A stretch of 5,471 nt of DNA from Akkermansiaceae bacterium (GTDB lineage Bacteria > Verrucomicrobiota > Verrucomicrobiia > Verrucomicrobiales > Akkermansiaceae). Every line of letters begins with the position of its first letter. The stretch's first letter is position 1. Shown piece after piece: positions 1 to 5,471 of the stretch. A program made the translations under genes and the position numbers. The notes beneath the pieces were generated by a model. It did no database searches, was not told the DNA's origin, and was given only the letters and a program-made list of their open reading frames with translations. Location: positions 1 through 5,471 of the forward strand of contig JALZWJ010000116.1 of assembly GCA_023300065.1 (NCBI GenBank), read 5' to 3'.

Positions 1-131
1 ATCAGACAAACACCTTCGTTTACGGTGCCGGTGGTTATAAGTTCGGGGACTTCTTTCGAGCGGGCTTCCCCCTCGCGGTCATTCTTTGGATTGTCGCTAG
101 CCTCTTGATTCCTGTTATTTGGCCGCTTTAG
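1..131 (+). CDS. SLC13/DASS-type permease, C-terminal end only (partial)
   Basis: This is the last 42 codons of a gene that starts left of the window; the first full codon is at position 3 and the stop is TAG at 129-131. The tail contains the segment [20 protein letters not shown] followed by one strongly hydrophobic helix that ends in IWPL. This pattern (Asn-Thr, then Tyr-Gly-x-Gly-Gly-Tyr, Phe-x-Asp-Phe and a final membrane helix) is typical of the C-terminus of SLC13/DASS permeases, the sodium-coupled carriers of dicarboxylates, citrate or sulfate in the inner membrane. The substrate cannot be read from so short a piece. The next gene, 61 nt downstream on the same strand, is malate dehydrogenase, which would fit a dicarboxylate carrier, but that is inference. 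Family assignment is fairly confident and substrate is open. Confidence 0.75.
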   Translation, partial: QTNTFVYGAGGYKFGDFFRAGFPLAVILWIVASLLIPVIWPL

Positions 132-177
132 AAAGTTTCCGACTGACATTCCATTGACCTTGCCGCGTCAGGGGAGT

Positions 178-182
178 AAGGA
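178..182 (+). promoter_or_regulatory. Shine-Dalgarno sequence of mdh
   Basis: AAGGA lies 10 nt before the ATG at 193, within a purine-rich run that also holds GGGGAG at 171-176. It supports the ATG at 193 over the in-frame TTG at 154, which has no such sequence in front and would add 13 residues ahead of the Rossmann fold. Confidence 0.65.
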
Positions 183-192
183 AAGCGTCAGT

Positions 193-1179
193 ATGAAAGC
201 TCCTATTACAGTCTCCGTTACAGGCGCCGCCGGTCAAATCGGTTACGCTCTTCTCACACGCATCGCATCCGGTTCCATGTTCGGCCCGGATCAGCCCGTT
301 AACCTTCGTCTCATCGAAATCGAGCCAGCCATGGGCGCGCTCGAAGGCACCGTGATGGAGATGGATGATTGCGCTTTTCCTCTTCTCAATGAGATCGTTC
401 CAACCTGCGATCTTGCCGAGGGTTTCCGCGGTTCTGATTGGGCCCTTCTCGTCGGTTCGGTGCCACGTAAAGCGGGTATGGAACGCGCCGACCTTCTCGG
501 CATCAACGGCAAGATCTTCACCGGTCAAGGCCAAGCGATCGCTGCTAATGCCGCTCCTGGCGTGCGCACTCTCGTCGTCGGAAATCCCTGCAACACGAAT
601 TGCCTCATCGCCATGAACAATGCCGCCGGCATCCCGAATGATCAGTTCTTTGCCATGACTCGTCTCGATGAAAACCGCGCCAAGAGCCAGCTGGCCGCCA
701 AGGCTGGGGTTCACAATAGCGCCGTCTCTAATCTCTGCATCTGGGGGAACCACTCCGCCACGCAGTATCCTGATTTCACCAACGCCCGCATCGATGGCAA
801 GCTCGTGACTGACGTCATCAGCGATCGTGCTTGGCTCGAAGGTGAGTTTATCAGCACCGTTCAGCAGCGTGGTGCCGCGATCATTAAAGCTCGTGGCCAA
901 AGTTCCGCTGCTTCTGCAGCCAATGGCGTGGTCGATACCGTGCGCTCCCTCACCACTCCCACTCCTGAAGGGGACTGGACCAGTGTCGCTGTCTGCTCTG
1001 ATGGTTCCTACGGCATCCCAGAGGGCCTCATCGCTTCCATGCCTATCCGCTCCGATGGCCAGAAATGGAGTGTCGTGCAAGGCGTGGAGCTCGATGCCTT
1101 TTCACGTGCTAAGGTCGATGCCTCAGTCGCTGAACTCAGTGAAGAGCGTGAGGCAGTCAAAGACCTCATCCCTTCCTAA
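193..1179 (+). CDS. mdh: malate dehydrogenase (NAD-type)
   Basis: This 328-residue protein interconverts malate and oxaloacetate with a nicotinamide cofactor in the cytoplasm, a TCA-cycle step. Its length matches the Thermus/cytosolic-type malate dehydrogenase family. The N-terminal Rossmann fold shows GAAGQIGY at residues 11-18. Glutamates 42 and 44 end the second strand (LIEIE), and an acid there is the usual sign of NAD rather than NADP preference. The mobile substrate loop holds Arg92 and Arg98 ([12 protein letters not shown]). VGNPCNTN spans 129-136. TRLDENR at 156-162 supplies Asp159 and Arg162, and IWGNHS at 183-188 supplies the catalytic His187. [12 protein letters not shown] at 268-279 is also family-typical. 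All catalytic residues are present, so the enzyme should be active. Cys133 stands where many relatives have Ala in NPANTN. The gene follows the permease by 61 nt and precedes thiG by 12 nt, which suggests co-transcription. Confidence 0.96.
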   Translation: MKAPITVSVTGAAGQIGYALLTRIASGSMFGPDQPVNLRLIEIEPAMGALEGTVMEMDDCAFPLLNEIVPTCDLAEGFRGSDWALLVGSVPRKAGMERADLLGINGKIFTGQGQAIAANAAPGVRTLVVGNPCNTNCLIAMNNAAGIPNDQFFAMTRLDENRAKSQLAAKAGVHNSAVSNLCIWGNHSATQYPDFTNARIDGKLVTDVISDRAWLEGEFISTVQQRGAAIIKARGQSSAASAANGVVDTVRSLTTPTPEGDWTSVAVCSDGSYGIPEGLIASMPIRSDGQKWSVVQGVELDAFSRAKVDASVAELSEEREAVKDLIPS

Positions 1180-1191
1180 ACAACCACGACT

Positions 1192-1974
1192 ATGGCATCA
1201 CCATTGATCATTGCGGGGCGGGAGTTCAACTCTCGCCTCATGCTCGGGACAGGGAAATTCCCCTCGAACGAGCTCATGAGTGATGCCCTCGCGGCATCGG
1301 GAACTGAAATCGTGACCGTTGCTTTGCGTCGGGCTGACCTCACCGGTCAGGCCGATCCCTTTGCCAACATTCTCGAATTCATCGACTCCGAGAAATACCT
1401 CCTCCTTCCAAACACCAGTGGCGCGATGGATGCCGAGGAAGCTGTGCGGCTTGCTCGCCTCGCCGCAGCCGCAGGTTTACCGAAGTGGGTTAAGTTAGAG
1501 ATCCACCCAGATCCCACTTACCTTTTGCCAGACCCGATTGAGACCCTGAAGGCTGCGGAAATCCTCGTGAAAGAGGGCTTCACCGTGTTGCCTTACATCA
1601 ATGCGGACCCTGTTCTTGCAAAGCGACTCCAAGAAGTCGGCACCGCTACCGTCATGCCGCTCGGTGCTCCCATCGGGAGTAATAAAGGGATTTCCACTCG
1701 CGATCAAATCCGTATCATCGTTGATCAAGCCATCGTGCCAGTTGTCGTCGATGCCGGAATCGGTGCCCCCAGTCATGCCGCCGAGGCCATGGAATTAGGC
1801 GCTGATGCCGTCCTTGTAAACACCGCCATCGCCATCGCGTCAGATCCCTGTCGTATGGGGGTGGCCTTCAGAAAAGCGGTCGAAGCCGGGCGCGATGCCT
1901 TTGAAATGGGACTTCCCGGTATCATCGACTCCGCTTCTGCGACCAGCCCGTTGACCGGTTTTTTGAAGGCCTAA
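1192..1974 (+). CDS. thiG: thiazole synthase ThiG
   Basis: ThiG makes the thiazole phosphate half of thiamine from 1-deoxy-D-xylulose 5-phosphate, dehydroglycine and the thiocarboxylate of the carrier protein ThiS. It is a cytoplasmic TIM-barrel enzyme. The 260-residue protein is full length for the family and is not fused to ThiS. Visible family blocks are LGTGKF (18-23), EIVTVALRR (39-47), NTSGAMD (74-80), [15 protein letters not shown] (100-114), [14 protein letters not shown] (154-167) and [20 protein letters not shown] (184-203). Lys101 matches the Schiff-base lysine, and Glu103 and Asp187 match the acid-base residues known from Bacillus subtilis ThiG (K96, E98, D182) with a constant offset of five. 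The ATG is 12 nt after the mdh stop and has no recognisable Shine-Dalgarno sequence, so translation may depend on ribosomes finishing mdh. No thiS, thiF, thiH or thiO is next to it, and no TPP riboswitch is seen in front of it. Confidence 0.97.
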   Translation: MASPLIIAGREFNSRLMLGTGKFPSNELMSDALAASGTEIVTVALRRADLTGQADPFANILEFIDSEKYLLLPNTSGAMDAEEAVRLARLAAAAGLPKWVKLEIHPDPTYLLPDPIETLKAAEILVKEGFTVLPYINADPVLAKRLQEVGTATVMPLGAPIGSNKGISTRDQIRIIVDQAIVPVVVDAGIGAPSHAAEAMELGADAVLVNTAIAIASDPCRMGVAFRKAVEAGRDAFEMGLPGIIDSASATSPLTGFLKA

Positions 1975-2039
1975 TCAGTCTGAAACTTCGGTCAAAAGAG
2001 ATTGAATCCTTGTGAATCGGTAGAAAACGACCAACTGTC

Positions 2040-2063
2040 GGTCGATTTTTATCGATCTTTTTT
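2040..2063 (+). terminator. candidate rho-independent terminator after thiG
   Basis: GGTCGAT (2040-2046), a TTTT loop (2047-2050) and ATCGATC (2051-2057) form a 7-bp stem with one G-T wobble, followed directly by six T (2058-2063). It lies 65 nt after the thiG stop and ahead of the AI-2E family gene, a sensible place to end the mdh-thiG transcript. The stem is short and AT-rich, so it may be weak. Its left arm can also pair with an upstream CGACC at 2028-2032. Confidence 0.55.
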
Positions 2064-2128
2064 CACGTAGAAGCGAGAATTCTTAACCACCTAAGGTAAT
2101 GTCATCCTGACAAACCTGCCCTATCTTG

Positions 2129-3304
2129 ATGTCCACCGACGAATCGAAACTCCAAGCGACACGCATTCTTGTGACCGCTGCGGCTGTGGTTATTCTCGTG
2201 GCGGGCCTCAAACTGGCTCAGGATTTCTTTATCCCTGTGCTGCTCGCGGCTTTCATCGCGACCGTCTCTTTCCCCATCACCTCCTCGCTCCGTAAGCGTA
2301 AGGTGCCTCGCCCCATCGCGGTTCTCCTCACTGTTCTCGTCGACTTCGGCTTCCTGACCGGAATCGTAGTCATCGTGATCGCCTTGATGGGGGACTTGGA
2401 TGCGAAGTGGCAGGACAAATACTTTCCCGCTATGAATGAGAAGATCGAGGAGGTCTCTCAATCTGCCGTCGTGGTTCTCGAAAAATGGAACGTCTCAGAT
2501 GCGGAAGAGAAGGTGCGTCAATACGCCACCATTCAGATTCCCCAGCAAATCGGCGAAAGCGTAAACCCCTTCGATGTGGGCAAAGACGTCGCGGTCCGTG
2601 TCGCATCCTTTTTAGGTTCCACTCTCCTCATCCTCATCCTCACTGTCTTTATGCTCAGTGAAGCTCGCATGTTCGGACGGCGGGTGAATGCCATTCTAGA
2701 TGCAAATGGCCCTAATCTCGACCGGATCATGAGTGCGACCGCTGACATCCAGCGTTACCTTGCCATGAAAACGGTGGTCAGTCTCGTCACGGGAGTCCTT
2801 GCCGGCTTCCTCTGCTGGGCTGCTGGGTTGGACTTTTTTATCCTCTGGGGAATCGTCGCCTTCGCCTTTAATTTCATCCCCGTCCTCGGTTCCATCATCG
2901 CAGGTGTCCCGCCCTTCATTCTCGCTTATCTCGTCGATGGGGGACCCAGCGCCCTCGCCGTCGGTGTTGGTTATGTCTCCATCAACGTCTTCCTCGGAAA
3001 CTTCCTTGAGCCCATGCTCATGGGGCGCCGTTTCGGGCTCTCGACTCTCGTCGTCATCGTATCGGTTCTCTTCTGGGGCTTCGTCTGGGGACCGGTTGGG
3101 ATGTTTCTCGCCGTCCCGCTCACCATGGTCCTAAAGGTCATGCTGGATAACTCGGAAGAACTCCGCTGGATGGCCGTCGCAATCACCAAGGAAAAAAGGC
3201 ACCCCTTGCTCACCCCCGAGGAACCCGCCCCCTCAGGTGACGAAGATCACCTCATCCCCGACGAGATCAATCTCAGCGCCGCCGCTCCCGAGAAACAGGG
3301 TTAG
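2129..3304 (+). CDS. AI-2E/PerM family membrane transporter (UPF0118)
   Basis: This 391-residue inner-membrane protein belongs to the family of E. coli TqsA, YdiK, YhhT and PerM, whose members have been linked to autoinducer-2 export or sodium/proton antiport. The substrate here is unknown. Family marks are the order of helices and three conserved blocks: IQRYLAMKTVVSLVTG at 207-222, FNFIPVLGSIIAGVPP at 247-262, and GNFLEPMLMGRRFGLS at 290-305 followed by VWGPVGMFLAVPLT. Membrane segments lie at roughly 11-30, 32-50, 62-88, 158-178, 213-232, 235-268, 274-292 and 304-338. A soluble stretch of about 70 residues (89-157) sits between the third and fourth, as is usual in this family. The last 45 residues are hydrophilic and rich in Pro, Glu and Asp. 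The ATG at 2129 is preceded in frame by a TTG at 2126 that adds one residue; neither has a Shine-Dalgarno sequence. The gene appears to stand alone. Confidence 0.9.
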   Translation: MSTDESKLQATRILVTAAAVVILVAGLKLAQDFFIPVLLAAFIATVSFPITSSLRKRKVPRPIAVLLTVLVDFGFLTGIVVIVIALMGDLDAKWQDKYFPAMNEKIEEVSQSAVVVLEKWNVSDAEEKVRQYATIQIPQQIGESVNPFDVGKDVAVRVASFLGSTLLILILTVFMLSEARMFGRRVNAILDANGPNLDRIMSATADIQRYLAMKTVVSLVTGVLAGFLCWAAGLDFFILWGIVAFAFNFIPVLGSIIAGVPPFILAYLVDGGPSALAVGVGYVSINVFLGNFLEPMLMGRRFGLSTLVVIVSVLFWGFVWGPVGMFLAVPLTMVLKVMLDNSEELRWMAVAITKEKRHPLLTPEEPAPSGDEDHLIPDEINLSAAAPEKQG

Positions 3305-3443
3305 AAATCCGCTTTTTCTCTCTGTTTGATTATTTGAGAATCGGCCTTCCTTTCGGTTATCGGAAGCGGATGACGAGGCGTTCAAACAAGTCCCACCCAG
3401 CAGAGAGCGAAAGTTGAGTGACCATGGTTGTCATCGCCCGGCG
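3305..3443. other. intergenic spacer before ctaA
   Basis: This 139-nt gap separates the AI-2E family gene from ctaA. It contains an 8-nt inverted repeat, ATCCGCTT at 3307-3314 and AAGCGGAT at 3364-3371, and a smaller possible hairpin CTTCC/GGAAG between 3346 and 3366. No convincing terminator with a T-tract after a stem, and no clear -35/-10 pair, could be picked out. The promoter of the ctaA-MFS pair probably lies here by position only. A TTG at 3414, with a weak purine stretch GAGAG at 3403-3407, could be an alternative ctaA start. Confidence 0.4.
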
Positions 3444-4445
3444 ATGCGTTACCATCGGCCTGTGCGGAAAACCGGTGTGCAACGTTTGGCTTTGACCTCG
3501 ATCATTCTTCTGATCGTTCTCATTTTTGCGGGAGCCGTGGTCAGGGTGACGGGCTCTGGTTTGGGATGCCCAGATTGGCCGACTTGCTGGGGACAATTGA
3601 TCCCACCGACGAGTGTGGATCAAGTGGATCGCGAAAAGCTGGCGGCCGACATCCCGCGTTTCAAAAAAGCTGCCAAGCGTTTCGGTCGGGACCCGGATGA
3701 CATCACGGTGGATTCACTCATCGCAGAATTCGATGCGCGGCAGACTTGGATCGAATACCTCAACCGCCTCCTCGCCACCCCCATGGCCTTGGCCAGCTTC
3801 CTCCTGATGATCGCATGCCTTCGGACAAAGCGCTTGCCGAGATACGGGATCGCCTCCTTCACCCTCGTCATCATCAATGCTCTTTTCGGGATCGTGGTGG
3901 TGGCCAGCGGCCTCCACACGGGCGTGGTGACAGCTCACATGGCTTTGGCCTTTGCGCTTTTATTCGTCCTCACCTACATCCTCTGGGCCGCTGGGAGGGT
4001 GGGGGCACCGCGCACCCAGATTCCGCAGACCTCGCGGATTCAGGTCATGGTCCTTCTCGCCTGCGTCATGGCCGAGTGGGCCCTCGGGTCCCAGATCCGC
4101 GAGATGACGGATCGACTCCAAATGGAGCGCGGGGTTGGCTCACGTGCCAGCTGGATTGCTGAGATTTCTGAAAGCTCACTCTACCTCATCCATCGTAGCT
4201 TCTCTTGGGCCATTCTCCTCGCAGCCCTTTGGCTGGGGTTGAAAGTAAAGTGGCAGGGATTTGTCCCGCGCCTGGTCCTCACCCTCGTCGGGGCCCTCAT
4301 GGTGATGGGCCTAATCTTGAGCACCTCTGGGATTCACGCTTTCATTCAAGTCCTCCACGTGGGGCTCGCCGGCCTCCTCGTGAGTGCCGTCTTCTATTGG
4401 TGGCTCGCCGCGAAGCCATCGGAAAAAGGAGGCGAGAGTGCCTGA
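3444..4445 (+). CDS. ctaA: heme A synthase, COX15/CtaA family
   Basis: CtaA oxidises the C8 methyl group of heme O to give heme A, needed by aa3-type cytochrome oxidases, in the inner membrane. The 333-residue protein shows the expected eight helices in two four-helix halves. Helix 1 runs into VRVTGSGLGCPDWPTCWG (33-50), with the loop cysteine pair Cys42/Cys48. Next comes a loop insert of about 50 residues, then WIEYLNRLLA (102-111), GLHTGVVTAHMALA (157-170), GSQIREMTDR (215-224), LIHRSFSW (248-255) and QVLHVGLAG (302-310). His250 and His305 fit the heme-b ligand pair of the second half, and His165 fits the second histidine of the first half. The first-half E-x-x-H motif reads E104-Y-L-N107, so its histidine is replaced by Asn. 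A second cysteine pair is absent. The ATG start is preferred because it leaves a short basic N-terminus before helix 1; TTG at 3414 would add 10 residues. The end overlaps the MFS gene by 8 bases. Confidence 0.93.
   Translation: MRYHRPVRKTGVQRLALTSIILLIVLIFAGAVVRVTGSGLGCPDWPTCWGQLIPPTSVDQVDREKLAADIPRFKKAAKRFGRDPDDITVDSLIAEFDARQTWIEYLNRLLATPMALASFLLMIACLRTKRLPRYGIASFTLVIINALFGIVVVASGLHTGVVTAHMALAFALLFVLTYILWAAGRVGAPRTQIPQTSRIQVMVLLACVMAEWALGSQIREMTDRLQMERGVGSRASWIAEISESSLYLIHRSFSWAILLAALWLGLKVKWQGFVPRLVLTLVGALMVMGLILSTSGIHAFIQVLHVGLAGLLVSAVFYWWLAAKPSEKGGESA
4426..4432 (+). promoter_or_regulatory. strong Shine-Dalgarno sequence inside the ctaA end
   Basis: AAGGAGG lies within the last codons of ctaA and 5 nt before a GTG at 4438. 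It is by far the best ribosome binding site in the window and fixes the start of the downstream MFS gene. Its position before the ctaA stop suggests that ctaA translation opens or feeds it. Confidence 0.85.
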
Positions 4446-5471
4446 CGGCGGCTATCGCAAAAAGACCTTTCAGTTGGAGAGCTTACGGGCTCTTCCTGCA
4501 GGCGTGGTGGAGACCTTTGGCACCACCTTCTCCATCCTCCTCGCGAACCGTGTCTTTGAAGCCGGGCCGCTCGCTAAGGCCACTCTTGTCTCGCTTCCGG
4601 CTCTCGGTCTCCTCCTCAGTCTTTTTGTCGTGCAAGCCGTGCGCCGCAGTGGACTGAGTGTGAACACCATGTTGTCCCTCGTTTTTTGTGCCTCGGGAGT
4701 CGGCTTCACCATCAGCGCCTTGGCGGGGGATCGTTTTGAAATCTACCTCGTAGGGATGGTGATCGCTCTGGTCACACTAACCTTAAATGTCCCACTCTTT
4801 TCCCAGATTTATCGACGTCATTACCCTGATGATGTCCGGGGACGGCTCTTCTCCATCACCGCCTTCCTTCGCAAAGCCTTCACGATTGGCACCGCCTTTT
4901 TCTTCGGCTTCATCCTGACCAAGTCCCTCGACTACTATCCGTTCCTTCTCGCCATTTACGCCGCCGCCTCCTTTCTCATGGCTGGAGTCGTGATGGCGAT
5001 GGAGAAGGTCACCCTGAACCGCTCCAAGCGGGTCAAACTCTTCGATGCCTTCCGCCACGTTGGTCAAGACGACCGCTTCCGTAAGCTCCTCACCTCGTGG
5101 ATGATCCTCGGCTTTGGCAATCTCCTCTGCTTCTCCCTCTTCGTCGAATACATCAGTAATAAGGAATACGGATTCGACCTCAGTGAGGGGCACGTCAGCA
5201 TCATCACCACCGTCATTCCAGAGACCTGCTTTTTCATCTTCGTGCTCTTCTGGGGGCGTCTTTTTGATCGTATGGATTTCTATGTCCTACGCTGTTTGAT
5301 CAATCTCATCTTCGCCGCTGGCATCCTTTGCTACTTCATGGGGGATGGACTCTGGGCCCTTTACATCGGGCTGGGCCTCCACGGCATCGCCAAGGCCGGG
5401 GGGAACGTCGCGTGGAGTCTCTGGGTTACCAAATTCGCCTCCGCCGAGAACGTCGCGGAATACATGAGCGT
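4438..5471 (+). CDS. MFS transporter, C-terminus beyond the window (partial)
   Basis: An open frame runs from GTG at 4438 to the window end without a stop, giving 344 full codons. The protein is a polytopic membrane carrier of the major facilitator type. About ten helices are visible, at roughly 17-38, 46-67, 76-95, 100-122, 143-161, 167-188, 218-238, 254-272, 283-300 and 303-325, with a basic, hydrophilic central loop at 189-216 as expected between the two six-helix halves. YRRHYPDDVRGRLFS at 125-139 is a typical post-helix-4 loop. GRLFDRMDFYVLR at 273-285 resembles the G-x-x-x-D-R signature of the helix 8-9 loop, while the matching helix 2-3 loop (VVQAVRRSG) has lost the Asp. The substrate cannot be told. 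The start overlaps the ctaA stop by 8 bases behind a strong ribosome binding site, so it is probably co-expressed with heme A synthase. In style it resembles uncharacterised MFS proteins of Verrucomicrobiota and Planctomycetes, recalled rather than searched. Confidence 0.85.
   Translation, partial: MPDGGYRKKTFQLESLRALPAGVVETFGTTFSILLANRVFEAGPLAKATLVSLPALGLLLSLFVVQAVRRSGLSVNTMLSLVFCASGVGFTISALAGDRFEIYLVGMVIALVTLTLNVPLFSQIYRRHYPDDVRGRLFSITAFLRKAFTIGTAFFFGFILTKSLDYYPFLLAIYAAASFLMAGVVMAMEKVTLNRSKRVKLFDAFRHVGQDDRFRKLLTSWMILGFGNLLCFSLFVEYISNKEYGFDLSEGHVSIITTVIPETCFFIFVLFWGRLFDRMDFYVLRCLINLIFAAGILCYFMGDGLWALYIGLGLHGIAKAGGNVAWSLWVTKFASAENVAEYMS

Noticed and set aside
142..192. A 7-nt direct repeat GCGTCAG (165-171 and 185-191) and a possible ACTGAC/GTCAGT pairing (142-147 with 187-192) before mdh
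   Set aside because: Short and overlapping the ribosome binding region; expected by chance at this length, with no supporting second signal.
115..1080. A 321-codon open frame on the minus strand across mdh
   Set aside because: It lies opposite the real mdh gene, has no recognisable domain, and is explained by the codon use of mdh. The + strand protein has every catalytic motif.
1180..1191. TPP riboswitch in front of thiG
   Set aside because: The 12-nt gap is far too short to hold one, and no THI-box-like sequence was noticed upstream of mdh either.
1975..2128. Possible promoter of the AI-2E family gene
   Set aside because: No -35/-10 pair with acceptable spacing was found; candidate boxes such as TTCACG and TAAGGT are 24 nt apart, too far for a sigma-70 promoter.
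3746..4657. Long + strand open frames overlapping ctaA and the MFS gene in another frame (3746-4162 and 4205-4657)
   Set aside because: Their translations are Pro/Arg/Ser-rich with no domain, while the ctaA and MFS frames give coherent membrane proteins over the same bases.
4783..5193. A minus-strand acidic open frame of 136 codons opposite the MFS gene
   Set aside because: The Glu/Asp-rich translation is the antisense of Phe/Leu/Ile codons of the membrane protein and is a known artefact.

Overview
The window is an ordinary chromosomal stretch of a moderately GC-rich bacterium. All six genes are on the + strand: the tail of a transporter, four complete genes, and a transporter cut off by the right edge. 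The best guess for the source is the Planctomycetes-Verrucomicrobia-Chlamydiae group, most likely Verrucomicrobiota. The reasons are the style of the malate dehydrogenase and MFS proteins, several starts without a Shine-Dalgarno sequence, and a heme A synthase of the form I associate with Bacteroidetes and relatives. This placement is inference from protein style only. No phage, insertion sequence, CRISPR array, tRNA or rRNA was seen.

Left block (1-1974): the last 42 residues of an SLC13/DASS-type permease, then malate dehydrogenase (mdh) and thiazole synthase (thiG). The spacing is 61 nt before mdh and 12 nt between mdh and thiG. No terminator is visible between them, so they could form one transcript. 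A candidate intrinsic terminator lies 65 nt after the thiG stop. The permease and mdh may be linked functionally, through dicarboxylate uptake and its oxidation in the TCA cycle. ThiG is a cofactor-biosynthesis gene that appears here without its usual partners thiS, thiF or thiH.

Middle (2129-3304): an AI-2E/PerM-family membrane protein (old name UPF0118). It stands alone, with about 150 nt in front and about 140 nt behind.

Right block (3444-5471): heme A synthase (ctaA) overlaps the start of an MFS transporter by 8 bases. The MFS start has a strong Shine-Dalgarno sequence inside the ctaA end, so the two are very likely translationally coupled. The MFS gene continues past the right edge. CtaA implies a heme-A-containing terminal oxidase and aerobic respiration. 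Its most notable feature is an Asn where the catalytic-half E-x-x-H motif normally has a histidine.

Nothing here looks like a new defence, mobile or multi-gene system. The points worth a second look are the CtaA variant, the ctaA-MFS coupling, and two competing hairpins after thiG.
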